Shown: in pieces, positions 19,194-26,918 of the stretch
Layout: the number at the start of each line of letters is the position of its first letter
How positions within the stretch are numbered: the first letter of the stretch is position 1
Virus record (IMG/VR): IMGVR_UViG_3300011118_000005
Coordinates: 1-64,000 of that record
Source of the DNA: a virus
Length of the DNA: 64,000 bases
Reading direction: 5' to 3' (one strand)
Made by a program: the position numbers and the translations under genes
The notes under the pieces: model-generated
Told to the model about the DNA's origin: nothing
What the model saw: only the letters and a program-made list of their open reading frames with translations
The model's database searches: none

Positions 19194-20253
19194 CCCTAGC
19201 CCCTTTCCGACTCCGGTAATCCACGCTTACCGATTTCAGAATTATGCGGTTTCCACGGTAGTCAATTGTCTCCTTGACTGGCTTGATAACGCACCCTTCG
19301 CGGCCCTTGAACTTACACCTCACCTCCTCGAATTTTGTATTGCCGTATGTGTACTCATCGACTTTCTCCTTTGAGAACGGCCCACGATAAAGCTCTGGAA
19401 CCATAGGAATCCCATGCGACGAGCATACCAAACACATATCATTATAGTCCATGTATTTTCCGTCTATCGAGATATCGAACACACGCATCTGTGGCGTCTC
19501 GATTCCGTAATCCAAATCCTGGATACCAGGACCGAAGATTTCACCATAAACAACTGCGCCTTCTGACGCATGTAGGCTGGATAGCAAGCCTTCAATTTCA
19601 TGTGTCATGTATTTCCAATAGAGTCCAGGCCCCTCCTTACGTCGAATCTTGTGTGAGCCAGCGGCGTAGTTCCAAACATGGCCATCCGGTGTATAGTCCA
19701 GGATCAAGCCAAGTCTCACATTGGTCCCATGAATCTTTTCGGTGATTACCACCATGATCCCATCCTCGATGAGGTTTGGATACCGCTGAAAAGATTCAAT
19801 GTTAGTGTACCTCGGAAAATTGTACGATTCCTGCTCAGCGTCTCCGGCACCAACACGCACAGGAGGGATGTACTTCTTGGCACCGAAGTAGTCAGTGGCA
19901 TCCCGGCCCCACTCGCCCGGCCCATTGATCTGCTCGCCAAATTCATGTACCGGAACCAGGAAGCCATGACTCGGCAGCCCACGGAGACGGCAGGCCCCAA
20001 CTCGACATTGGCTCTTACCCTTGTCTCCTGGAAACGTAGCGTGCTTGAGATACTTCTCCACGCCCAGCTTGATTGCCACCTCTTCGGGAAGCAAGATATC
20101 TGGAGGGAAGTAAACAGCGGCATCACCAACCTTAAAATTATCTCGGCCAGTGACTACTTGGTATCCAAGCACCTGAACCACATCCAAACGATCAGCATCA
20201 GGATGGTGCTTGACCTCATTGACTCGCTCTACGCTAATTATCGTTTTGCTCAT
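19183..20253 (-). CDS. RNA ligase, DraRnl/Rnl5-like
   Basis: A 356-residue protein. An N-terminal OB-like domain (about 1-125) precedes an adenylyltransferase domain with motif I E-K173-I-H-G-T-N, motif IIIa VVYGEIFG (235-242), motif IV REGCVIKP (318-325) and motif V ILKSVS (338-343). KxHGxN and the N-terminal OB placement match the Deinococcus RNA ligase group, which, as I recall, seals nicks with a 3'-OH on RNA. It probably repairs RNA in the phage's RNA toolkit. The start at 20253 behind GGAGGAAGAGG is chosen over an in-frame upstream ATG. Confidence 0.8.
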   Translation of the reverse strand: MSKTIISVERVNEVKHHPDADRLDVVQVLGYQVVTGRDNFKVGDAAVYFPPDILLPEEVAIKLGVEKYLKHATFPGDKGKSQCRVGACRLRGLPSHGFLVPVHEFGEQINGPGEWGRDATDYFGAKKYIPPVRVGAGDAEQESYNFPRYTNIESFQRYPNLIEDGIMVVITEKIHGTNVRLGLILDYTPDGHVWNYAAGSHKIRRKEGPGLYWKYMTHEIEGLLSSLHASEGAVVYGEIFGPGIQDLDYGIETPQMRVFDISIDGKYMDYNDMCLVCSSHGIPMVPELYRGPFSKEKVDEYTYGNTKFEEVRCKFKGREGCVIKPVKETIDYRGNRIILKSVSVDYRSRKGARDDE

Positions 20254-20452
20254 TGTCCTCTTCCTCCAAGCAGCACATGGCCTCTTGAAATTCTCGGTCT
20301 TCTGAGAAAAAGTCTCCGTCATCCCAGTCGTGTGACCTCAGCGACCGAATCAAATCCTCATAGATCCCTTCGCGAAGCATTGGGCTATCTACCCACATAT
20401 TGATAGACTTAATCATATCTTCAGCTATATCATGCCCGCCTTGCCATCCCAT
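20234..20452 (-). CDS. Conserved phage-type acidic protein
   Basis: A 72-residue acidic protein starting MGWQGGHDIAEDM. Short phage proteins beginning MGWxGGxDIAE are common in my recollection and are of unknown role. AAAGGAG precedes the ATG. Confidence 0.6.
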   Translation of the reverse strand: MGWQGGHDIAEDMIKSINMWVDSPMLREGIYEDLIRSLRSHDWDDGDFFSEDREFQEAMCCLEEEDNEQNDN

Positions 20453-20467
20453 TTTGCTCTCCTTTGA

Positions 20468-20728
20468 TTACCAGTTGTCACCATGTAATTCTACCATTTG
20501 GTTACATGCTTGGCTGTAACCTTCCCAGTTATCGTACCCTGCGGCACCCAAACACATAAACCAGTCTCTGTCAAGCTGCTGTTCTTTCTTGACCTCAACC
20601 AGAACCTCAACTACTTTGACTAATAATTCATCCATCTGTTCTGCTGTCATGGCCCAACACAAGCCAGTTTGTTCCTCACACATATTGATGGCTTTGTTGA
20701 TACTCTCTAACGGTTCCTTGCTACTCAT
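20468..20728 (-). CDS. Hypothetical protein, tandem paralogue 1
   Basis: An 86-residue acidic helical protein. The start (SSKEPLESINKAINMCEEQTGL) aligns with the upstream neighbour (LTKEPLENVNKAITTCRDVFGL), and both keep a W-x-KCL/FMCLGAAG-like region. This is a tandem duplication. Function unknown. Confidence 0.6.
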   Translation of the reverse strand: MSSKEPLESINKAINMCEEQTGLCWAMTAEQMDELLVKVVEVLVEVKKEQQLDRDWFMCLGAAGYDNWEGYSQACNQMVELHGDNW

Positions 20729-21006
20729 AATTTCTCCAGTTTGTTGTTATTTCCTTGACGTTTGGACACTTCTGTCATAGCATTATGGTATCCTTTCCAT
20801 CCTGAATGTGCTAAACATTTGCACCAATTTACTGTGTCAATGTCTCTCTGCTGTTCGTCTCTAATATCAAGCAGTGTACCTAACATAATTTCAATTGTTT
20901 CTTCTACTGCATCAGGTGACATGATGCAAGTGAGCCCAAAAACATCACGGCAGGTAGTAATGGCCTTGTTGACGTTCTCTAATGGTTCCTTGGTCAGGTA
21001 TCTCAT
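20725..21006 (-). CDS. Hypothetical protein, tandem paralogue 2
   Basis: A 93-residue acidic helical protein, the older or extended partner of 20468-20728. Identity is clearest in the first 25 residues and around DEQQRDID versus KEQQLDRD. It overlaps its paralogue by ATGA. Confidence 0.6.
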   Translation of the reverse strand: MRYLTKEPLENVNKAITTCRDVFGLTCIMSPDAVEETIEIMLGTLLDIRDEQQRDIDTVNWCKCLAHSGWKGYHNAMTEVSKRQGNNNKLEKL

Positions 21007-21018
21007 GGCTTCTCAGCA

Positions 21019-21261
21019 TTACTTCAAATGTGGATAGATATACTTTTTACAAAACTCTTCAAATACAGGACTCCGTTCGCAATCTTTGATCTCAAACTTT
21101 ATCGGTAGTGGCCCTGTGTTCACTCGCTCCCAGCAATCCGCACAGCATCTCCAAACGCTCCCGTCTAAGTCCCACCTCGCCGCAAGCGTCGTTTTGATCT
21201 GGTTGCATCTCTTGCAGAAACCTTCTTTCTCCTCGAAAGGGGAGAACAAGTCTTCGCCCAT
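21019..21261 (-). CDS. Zinc-ribbon protein
   Basis: An 80-residue protein starting MGEDLFSPFEEKEGFCKRCN. CKRC and CADC form a zinc ribbon. The start has GGGAG ten bases upstream. The frame is open further upstream, but that part overlaps the 21165-21482 gene, so the internal start is preferred. Confidence 0.5.
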   Translation of the reverse strand: MGEDLFSPFEEKEGFCKRCNQIKTTLAARWDLDGSVWRCCADCWERVNTGPLPIKFEIKDCERSPVFEEFCKKYIYPHLK

Positions 21262-21482
21262 TTCTTGATCTCCCGCTCGGCGGCGAGGCGTGTGCGGTAC
21301 GTTCTCATGTGGACAATCATCCTCCACCCAGACAACTCCGAGAGACGCAGAGCATAGTAACGTGTTGGACCCCCTAATAGGCACTCCAATTCTTGAACCC
21401 TGAACTGGCCGCACTTTGACTCCCAGGTCATTCTGTTGGTTGTACATGTTTTATCTCTACGACCTCTTTTGTACTCAATCAT
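21165..21482 (-). CDS. Hypothetical protein with basic tail
   Basis: A 105-residue protein. The middle (VQELECLLGGPTRYYALRL...) looks folded, and the C-terminus is strongly basic. It overlaps 21019-21261 by 97 bases in another frame. The ATG follows the upstream stop closely. No family was recognised. Confidence 0.45.
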   Translation of the reverse strand: MIEYKRGRRDKTCTTNRMTWESKCGQFRVQELECLLGGPTRYYALRLSELSGWRMIVHMRTYRTRLAAEREIKKWAKTCSPLSRRKKVSARDATRSKRRLRRGGT

Positions 21483-21726
21483 TTCTTGAAAACATTTCTG
21501 GTTTGTGTTCTTCCGCGAGCGACCTCATTTTTATGGGATCTATGTCCTTTGTATATTCTCTTTCTCCATAATAACCATACTGACCAATTATGGTGTAGAA
21601 TCCATACACATTGTTGTCCTTATGAAGTGACCGGTCGATGTAGTGGCAGATATCCGTTTCCTTAGCCAATGTCATTCCATGATAAGGGCCACCGTACAGA
21701 TAGTATTTATACTCAGTCTTGTTCAT
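21475..21726 (-). CDS. Hypothetical Tyr-rich protein
   Basis: An 83-residue protein with many Tyr (YKYYLYGGPYHGMTL, IIGQYGYYGEREY). The GGPYHG-M pattern occurs in other small phage proteins I recall. No function. The ATG lies in the end of the upstream gene. Confidence 0.5.
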   Translation of the reverse strand: MNKTEYKYYLYGGPYHGMTLAKETDICHYIDRSLHKDNNVYGFYTIIGQYGYYGEREYTKDIDPIKMRSLAEEHKPEMFSRND

Positions 21727-21973
21727 CACAAGGGTCCAACTTGAGTTGGTTCATCCGATAAGCCTGTCGGACGAACACAAGAGCCATATCTTTTTCTGTG
21801 CCCCAGTATTCTTCATCTTTTGTATTATCCATTGTGCCCAGGACTGCGTCACACAGTAATCCAACTTTTGTTTCCGTTAGCCATTTGCGAAAGAGTTTCT
21901 TGTCATGTTCCTCGGCTGTTATTTGATTCTCAAATATTTCTCCGTCACCTGTCCTGTAAACTGTAGCTATCAT
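21713..21973 (-). CDS. Hypothetical protein
   Basis: An 86-residue protein starting MIATVYRTGDGEIFENQITA, whose opening resembles short phage proteins that begin with a two-strand hairpin and 'F-x-x-x-x-E-A-x-x-H'. Acidic C-terminus. Coupled at both ends. Confidence 0.5.
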   Translation of the reverse strand: MIATVYRTGDGEIFENQITAEEHDKKLFRKWLTETKVGLLCDAVLGTMDNTKDEEYWGTEKDMALVFVRQAYRMNQLKLDPCDEQD

Positions 21974-22230
21974 TTTTCTGCCTTTGATCGAAGGAATCGA
22001 GTCACGTCACGTAGATAGTATCCATACTCACAAAATGTTTGCCCAGTCATAAAATGCGTCCAGGCTTCCTCGGCTTCTGGGAACCATGTATCTATCCAAT
22101 CCAGCGGTATGGTCAGGCCAACGCTCTCATGAATCTGCAAGATAGTGAGAATGGTTCCACCGCGCTCAAAATCTTCGCAGTCTCGTTCAATTAAATCCAA
22201 CACTTCTTGGGCTTTAGCCGGAGTAATCAA
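21970..22230 (-). CDS. Hypothetical helical protein
   Basis: An 86-residue protein, predicted all-helical (MITPAKAQEVLDLIERDCED...), ending in a basic helix. Its start lies 17 bases inside the SET gene. No family was recognised. Confidence 0.5.
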   Translation of the reverse strand: MITPAKAQEVLDLIERDCEDFERGGTILTILQIHESVGLTIPLDWIDTWFPEAEEAWTHFMTGQTFCEYGYYLRDVTRFLRSKAEK

Positions 22231-22519
22231 TTGTAATCTCCTGTCCTGGTTTTATCGGCTTGATAACCTGTAACTCAAAGCACCCCTTGTCTTCCCACAA
22301 TTCCGCATTTGGGTTATCTGAGTGGTTCAAAAAAGCAAATGGTGAGAAGAACTCATAGGCTTTTCCGTCTTGATCATAAGCCGCTCTAGGGCCGGGCTTT
22401 TTTGTCACATAGCTTGGTATATGGAAGAATTGTCCAGGGCTCAACTGCACCCAGGCAAAGACGCCCTTGCCATGAATTTTACTTCTACTCACATAAGCTG
22501 CGCTGGTATGCGGTATCAT
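22214..22519 (-). CDS. SET-domain protein (putative lysine methyltransferase)
   Basis: A 101-residue minimal SET domain. SKIHGKGVFAWVQLSPGQFF supplies the S-x-x-x-G-x-G-x-F-A start. FLNHSDNPNAEL carries the N65-H66 cofactor motif, and KPGQEITIDY carries the E-x-x-x-x-Y end (Y99). There are no pre- or post-SET Cys clusters. SET proteins methylate lysines on proteins; the phage target is unknown. At this length it is near the minimum for activity. Confidence 0.75.
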   Translation of the reverse strand: MIPHTSAAYVSRSKIHGKGVFAWVQLSPGQFFHIPSYVTKKPGPRAAYDQDGKAYEFFSPFAFLNHSDNPNAELWEDKGCFELQVIKPIKPGQEITIDYSG

Positions 22520-22530
22520 TTTCTGTCACA

Positions 22531-23178
22531 TTACCCAAAGTCGTATAATTCTAATCCCGTTAGCAACCAATCATTTGTATCCTCATGATACGCCCAGTTC
22601 CACGGGCGGGGGACCAACAAGGCGCATCCACCAGTCAGGGATTTGTCCTTTTTGTATATGAAATTCATGCAGTTTTCAGCGGAGTCATCAATTAACAGCA
22701 CTCCAGGCTGCGCTAACCACTCTTTGCGAGGAGTCACCGAATACTGGCGCTGACACCATGATGGCAGATTCTTATCCATCCAATCATATTTTCCGGCCAA
22801 ACAGTCTCCACATTTGGTAGGTGCAGTAGCAATCTGCACGTTTTCCCTACCCACTAAACGAGCACAATTATCCAGGAGCCAAAATTGCTCACTCTTGGGG
22901 GCAATGGCCCACATTCGGCGGCTAACTTTCTCCCACCACTCTGGCACCGGAATCGGATCTTCCCCGGTCATTTGACTCCAAGCTGCAACAATATCATATC
23001 CAACTTCTGTGGGATACTTATCATAGTCCATAGGCCCGCATTTTGCCCCGTAAGCCCCCAACAGGTGCATCGTAAGGCTGTTTAGCGTATCATCAAGATC
23101 AAGAACAATCCGTTCGATTTTCTTCTTTTGCCGCTGACGCTCCTCGGCCTCACAAACTATTCCAGGCATGTGTTCCAT
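22531..23178 (-). CDS. HAD-superfamily 5'(3')-deoxyribonucleotidase-like protein
   Basis: A 215-residue protein with motif I D27-L-D29-D-T, a motif II-like ATAPT near 118 and LLIDDSAENC for motif IV near 161. This set resembles dNT-C nucleotidases, which dephosphorylate dNMPs or nucleotides. It could adjust nucleotide pools alongside the phage's dUTPase, ThyX and kinase. GAGGAACC precedes the ATG. Confidence 0.7.
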   Translation of the reverse strand: MEHMPGIVCEAEERQRQKKKIERIVLDLDDTLNSLTMHLLGAYGAKCGPMDYDKYPTEVGYDIVAAWSQMTGEDPIPVPEWWEKVSRRMWAIAPKSEQFWLLDNCARLVGRENVQIATAPTKCGDCLAGKYDWMDKNLPSWCQRQYSVTPRKEWLAQPGVLLIDDSAENCMNFIYKKDKSLTGGCALLVPRPWNWAYHEDTNDWLLTGLELYDFG

Positions 23179-23188
23179 TATTGGTTCC

Positions 23189-23377
23189 TCAGTAATTGAA
23201 GTTGCTGTCTTTATAGTGTTTGCCAGCTAGATACCCGGCTTGATAAGAATCATTTTTCTCTCGTTCAAGGATTAGTTCGCAGTCTTCCTGGAGGTTGTAG
23301 ATTTTGGTGATAAACTCTTCGTCGATTCCGACGTTCTCTATTTCTTCGATGAAGCCCTCAAATAAGTCAGTCAACAT
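23189..23377 (-). CDS. Hypothetical helical protein
   Basis: A 62-residue protein starting MLTDLFEGFIEEIENVG and ending SYQAGYLAGKHYKDSN. The GY-x-x-G end echoes the GYxxG repeats in 23841-24158. AGGTG precedes the chosen ATG within the upstream gene. Confidence 0.5.
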   Translation of the reverse strand: MLTDLFEGFIEEIENVGIDEEFITKIYNLQEDCELILEREKNDSYQAGYLAGKHYKDSNFNY

Positions 23378-23687
23378 TGTATGCACCTGCCTTGCCGCTC
23401 TGCGCTCCATACAGTGTAGCGTACATCAAATCTTTGAAAATGCTCTGGGCTGCTAGATTGGGTGAGGGTTTTTCCTTTTTTGCATCCTCCATGCCTTCCT
23501 GATACCCGGCTACAAAGTTTAAGGCCGAAATAATAACCTCATGTATTTCGGCAGAAAAACAAGAAGTACCTATCCGCAATTCAAATGTTCCTTTAACAAA
23601 TGTTGAGGGATGTAGAACAGGTGTCGGGAGATCGCAAGACTCGCATTTTTTAACCAATTCGTCCCAATCTTCTCTAGCTGGACTCAT
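23367..23687 (-). CDS. Hypothetical protein, paralogue of 23674-23862
   Basis: A 106-residue protein opening MSPAREDWDELVKKCESCDLP. The W-x-E-L-x-x-x-C-x-x-C pattern is shared with the neighbouring 23674-23862 product, so the pair looks duplicated. A GYQEG follows in the second half. No function. Confidence 0.5.
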   Translation of the reverse strand: MSPAREDWDELVKKCESCDLPTPVLHPSTFVKGTFELRIGTSCFSAEIHEVIISALNFVAGYQEGMEDAKKEKPSPNLAAQSIFKDLMYATLYGAQSGKAGAYNVD

Positions 23688-23862
23688 TCAAATATTCCTT
23701 ACAGTAATTGATGCACATTTGTACCGAAGTGTCAATGTCATAGTAGCATCTGTTGTAGTGGTCTGGGATTTCCACAATAGTCACCCACATTTTCATTATC
23801 AGACGAGGCTCAGGAAACCCGCACTCATCACACAATTGTTTCAGTTCTTCCCATTTATCCAT
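23674..23862 (-). CDS. Hypothetical protein, paralogue of 23367-23687
   Basis: A 62-residue protein starting MDKWEELKQLCDECGFPEP. It shares the W-x-E-L-x-x-x-C-x-x-C start with its neighbour and then diverges. An upstream GTG is possible, but the ATG with CAGGATTC before it is preferred. Confidence 0.5.
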   Translation of the reverse strand: MDKWEELKQLCDECGFPEPRLIMKMWVTIVEIPDHYNRCYYDIDTSVQMCINYCKEYLNESS

Positions 23863-24158
23863 TCTGAATCCTGGCACCCTGTCTCATAACCTGACTTATA
23901 CTCTGTAAGATCGTCGTGGGCTTTATCGGCGGCACCTTGAGCGTACCCTTTTTGATAGCCTTCTTCATGGCAAACATCCTTGGCCTCAGATAGCCCGTCA
24001 CAATGGCCATCGCTGTATCCTTCTTCCGAGCCGAGATCCCAGGCGTCCCGCCAAATGAGCCTAAAGTTGTCAATCTGACTTGCCAAGGCCAAATTTTTTG
24101 ACAGCAACTCGGCAAATCTTGCCTCGAACAGATCTTCGCCTTCAAGATAAATTTTCAT
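23841..24158 (-). CDS. Protein with GYxxG repeats
   Basis: A 105-residue protein. Its C-terminal two-thirds repeat G-Y-x-x-G units (EEGYSDGHCDG, EEGYQKGYAQG, KSGYETG) four bases apart on a helix, as in Yae1-like helical repeats. It is the first gene behind the consensus promoter at 24176-24203, with AGGAG before the ATG. Function unknown. Confidence 0.55.
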   Translation of the reverse strand: MKIYLEGEDLFEARFAELLSKNLALASQIDNFRLIWRDAWDLGSEEGYSDGHCDGLSEAKDVCHEEGYQKGYAQGAADKAHDDLTEYKSGYETGCQDSEWINGKN

Positions 24159-24175
24159 AATAGTCTCCTACTGTT

Positions 24176-24203
24176 ATTATACATCGCCCGCCAAGGTTGT
24201 CAA
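24176..24203 (-). promoter_or_regulatory. Consensus sigma70 promoter
   Basis: Exact TTGACA (24198-24203), 16 bases, exact TATAAT (24176-24181), reading leftward. The predicted start near 24169 gives an 11-base leader containing AGGAG before the ATG at 24158. Likely drives the small-gene operon towards 18 kb. Confidence 0.85.
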
Positions 24204-24361
24204 GTGTTTTCTTCCAAATTTGGCAAACAATCGTGGCAAATAAAATTCTCCCAGGGCAGTAACCATCTATCGCAAGTGTCGCATTTCATAGATAGCTCAC
24301 ATTCCTCACAGAACTCCCAGAAACCTCCAATAGGCTTGCCGCATTTCTTGCATTTAGACAC
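24200..24361 (-). CDS. Double zinc-ribbon protein, GTG start
   Basis: A 53-residue protein with four CxxC knuckles (CKKC, CEEC, CDTC, CHDC), a double zinc ribbon. The start GTG at 24361 is chosen because GGAG lies six bases before it. The longer in-frame version would overlap the upstream gene without a ribosome site. Confidence 0.6.
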   Translation of the reverse strand: MSKCKKCGKPIGGFWEFCEECELSMKCDTCDRWLLPWENFICHDCLPNLEENT

Positions 24362-24827
24362 GTTCGACTCCGATCTTGTACTCGAACTGGATAATGTCCA
24401 GCAGCCCGCCACGGTTGGGGGCAATACGGCTTCTGGCCATCTCTATGAAATACTTGGCATCTCTCCAGGCTCCCAGCTTACCATGATCCACAGGATACTC
24501 AGCCTCAAACTTCCACTCTCCCCACTGGTCTGATCCCCATTTGGTGCGTTCCATCGCCACCCATTTGTATCTAGTCTTGGGGTAGGGCACACAGTAATCG
24601 TAATGATTGCTTTTGACAAGATTCCACACCCACCGAGGGGTATCGTGGTCCCTGCACTCCTGTCTAGTAAACCATGACTTACCGCACTTCGGGCAAAAGC
24701 ACCACCCGCTGATAGGGTCTCCTCGCACCTCCACAGAACGCTCGCACCAGTTGCAAATGTAAATGGCGCAACCATCACTCGTGTGCTGGTATCGTCGGTA
24801 CTGTCCAGCTAGTGTGGGCGTTCTCAT
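24354..24827 (-). CDS. Zinc-ribbon-containing hypothetical protein
   Basis: A 157-residue Trp-rich protein. ICNWCERSVEV and CFCPKCGKSW form a zinc ribbon near the N-terminus; the rest is unrecognised. The frame is longer and better coupled than the alternative frame that runs through it. Confidence 0.55.
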   Translation of the reverse strand: MRTPTLAGQYRRYQHTSDGCAIYICNWCERSVEVRGDPISGWCFCPKCGKSWFTRQECRDHDTPRWVWNLVKSNHYDYCVPYPKTRYKWVAMERTKWGSDQWGEWKFEAEYPVDHGKLGAWRDAKYFIEMARSRIAPNRGGLLDIIQFEYKIGVERV

Positions 24828-25066
24828 ATTCTATATTCGTCACGCTCTCGGCGCGTCGCCTCAAGGTCGAACACTAGATATTTCGTTTGCATCCGTAGGT
24901 CGCTCAGCGCTTCCTGGATCAAATGCAGAATCCGTTTCCTGCGCATGACGCCATCTTGGACTCTATCTAATGCAGGCATTAAATGCTTTCGCCAATTTGC
25001 CGGGAGGTCCGCCATAGCTTCCTGCAAAGCTACAAGATCTTTCGGCAGTTCTCGATATTCATTCAT
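24824..25066 (-). CDS. Conserved helical phage-type protein
   Basis: An 80-residue charged helical protein (MNEYRELPKDLVALQEAMADL...) with the ending KYLVFDLEATRRERDEYR. I recall very similar 'LPxDLxALQxAxxxLPxNWR...DLEATRRERDE' proteins in phages of diverse hosts, all without function. Coupled by ATGA to the serine protease gene. Confidence 0.65.
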   Translation of the reverse strand: MNEYRELPKDLVALQEAMADLPANWRKHLMPALDRVQDGVMRRKRILHLIQEALSDLRMQTKYLVFDLEATRRERDEYRI

Positions 25067-25731
25067 TCTACTTTAAGTATACCATCAAACTTAGCCAAGT
25101 CAAATCCTTTGAGGAATTTATTTATCTTTGCGGCAGTAGGGCAATAGCTCTCCTCATCATCAGTACCTGTGAGGGTTCCAACAAGGAGACCCACACTCAC
25201 TGCCGGTCCTCCAGACATGCCATCGATTGAGGTTCCCTTGACACTAAAGGCCCTTTCATCCCCATCTCCTTTCTGTGAAAAATCATACCACTTATAAAAT
25301 TCTGATTGCAGACTCATGAAGTGCTTCCCGTATGCAAATCCCATGACGGAAATTGAATCACCTTCCTTTGGATCTGTTTTTGCTATCTTTACGATAGGCA
25401 GAAGGACTGGCGCAATTTCCAATAAAGCCAAATCTTGCATCTTATCTTGTTTGACGATCTCGGCTTTAACCACAGTGCCGCCCAGCATAATTACTCGGAT
25501 ATCTTCTGTTGAGATTCCAACGAAAAGATGGTTGCACGTGAGAACAAGATCCCTTCTAATCAATGCGCCGGAACCAGAATCAAACCCTCTTCCATAATGT
25601 GCTTCTATTTTAACAGCGTACCCAGGCTGAAAAACAGGTACCGGTTTTGGATTTTCACCAAATGCCGTTACAGCATAGGATAAAAAGTAAAGCCCTAAAA
25701 GTACAAAAGCAATCCTCTGACAAATTTTCAT
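25063..25731 (-). CDS. Secreted trypsin-like serine protease
   Basis: A 222-residue protein. The N-terminal signal peptide (RIAFVLLGLYFLSYAVTAFG) is followed by a chymotrypsin-fold domain with the triad H68 (TCNHLF), D100 (QDLALLEI) and S173 (GMSGGP). It resembles the protease domain of HtrA/DegP-type enzymes without a PDZ domain. It should act outside the cytoplasm. A role could be envelope proteolysis, superinfection control or lysis; none can be read from the sequence. It follows the methyltransferase gene by one base. Confidence 0.8.
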   Translation of the reverse strand: MKICQRIAFVLLGLYFLSYAVTAFGENPKPVPVFQPGYAVKIEAHYGRGFDSGSGALIRRDLVLTCNHLFVGISTEDIRVIMLGGTVVKAEIVKQDKMQDLALLEIAPVLLPIVKIAKTDPKEGDSISVMGFAYGKHFMSLQSEFYKWYDFSQKGDGDERAFSVKGTSIDGMSGGPAVSVGLLVGTLTGTDDEESYCPTAAKINKFLKGFDLAKFDGILKVE

Positions 25732-25732
25732 T

Positions 25733-26470
25733 TTATTTCTCCAGTATAATTATTGGGGTATCAAACTCCTCGGCCAAATGGCCGCAATATGTATCCGAGA
25801 TCTCATACATGGTCACATCCAATCCCTTACCTTCGGCAGCCCGACCCATCGTACCAGTACCAGCAAATAGGTCGGCAACCCTGTCTCCTGGCATACAAGA
25901 GAAGTCCAGGCATCGCTCATAGAGTGCTTCATTTAGTTGAGTATTGTGCCACTTTCGTCGTTGCTTAGAGTTTCCTGTGACACGGTGGATGGCCCAAACA
26001 TCTGGTGGAATCTTTCCTCTTGGGTCCGCTCGTTTGTCCCCCATCTTTTGTCTCTCGGATTCAATACGTACTGCATCTGGGTAGGTGACAGCGCCTTCCC
26101 GCATAAGTCGTACCAGCGGCCTGAAGCATCGACTGAAATCATTACGCATGTTGTAGCCAAAGGTGACGTACTGCATAAACCAACGAATTTCAACTTCTTC
26201 ATCGTGGAACCACCACTCATTTTCTTTGTTCTCCAGAATGGAACCCATGAGTCCAATATTATTAGGATTGATTGAGACCCATAGGATATCGCACACACCA
26301 ATTGCTTGCAGCGTATGAGCAAGCAATTCACGGTACATCTCAGGGGACAAGGTATCTTCGTAGTCCTCATACGACAAGTCAATATTGTCAGGAGGATCTG
26401 CAAAAATCATTTTATATTTTTCGCCCGACTCCCAGAGGCGGTCACGAAAGTCACAGTTATAAAGTCGCAT
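25733..26470 (-). CDS. DNA methyltransferase (N6/N4, beta-class order) with DPPD motif
   Basis: A 245-residue protein. Catalytic motif IV reads D25-P-P-D (usually DPPY/F/W) near the N-terminus, and the SAM motif DLFAGTGTMGRAA lies near residue 202, giving the beta-class order. The target sequence cannot be read. No restriction nuclease is adjacent, so it is an orphan, probably protecting phage DNA. The Y-to-D change at the base-flipping position may alter activity. Confidence 0.75.
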   Translation of the reverse strand: MRLYNCDFRDRLWESGEKYKMIFADPPDNIDLSYEDYEDTLSPEMYRELLAHTLQAIGVCDILWVSINPNNIGLMGSILENKENEWWFHDEEVEIRWFMQYVTFGYNMRNDFSRCFRPLVRLMREGAVTYPDAVRIESERQKMGDKRADPRGKIPPDVWAIHRVTGNSKQRRKWHNTQLNEALYERCLDFSCMPGDRVADLFAGTGTMGRAAEGKGLDVTMYEISDTYCGHLAEEFDTPIIILEK

Positions 26471-26610
26471 CAGTCACAGTCCCCTTGGATTCGATGGATA
26501 ACATTTTCAACTTCATCTCTTTCTTCTCGGCTTACAGAATAAAGGAGTTCCCACAAAGCGTCAATGATCAAATTGAAATCTTCTTCGCTTATACTGATTA
26601 CTCTATTCAT
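26470..26610 (-). CDS. Hypothetical acidic protein
   Basis: A 46-residue acidic helical protein (MNRVISISEEDFNLIIDALW...). It overlaps the methyltransferase start by TGATG and the upstream stop by ATGA. Support comes from coupling and composition only. Confidence 0.5.
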   Translation of the reverse strand: MNRVISISEEDFNLIIDALWELLYSVSREERDEVENVIHRIQGDCD

Positions 26611-26918
26611 AATATCTCCGCAAAATCTATTGCTCGGTCCCACATGTAGGATGTGGGTTCAAACCTAGCACAAGGTGACATCCTTTCAGAGTAGGCATAT
26701 AATTCGTCATTGAAATGAGGATCAAATGTGCATCCAAAGTCAATCAACGTAGTATAATTCCATGGATATAATAGCAGTTTTTCTCCACCATGATTGGTAC
26801 AATTCTTATACCGAATCTTCAGTAGACAGTAGCCACGAACATCCTGATGCTTCAGAATTTCATAATCAGACATATCCGGCACCCCGGAATCAGAACTACT
26901 CTTTTTCATGCAACCCAT
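26607..26918 (-). CDS. Hypothetical protein
   Basis: A 103-residue protein (MGCMKKSSSDSGVPDMSDYE...), mixed alpha/beta, aromatic-rich at its C-terminus. An AGG-containing site precedes the ATG. No family was recognised. Confidence 0.5.
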   Translation of the reverse strand: MGCMKKSSSDSGVPDMSDYEILKHQDVRGYCLLKIRYKNCTNHGGEKLLLYPWNYTTLIDFGCTFDPHFNDELYAYSERMSPCARFEPTSYMWDRAIDFAEIL

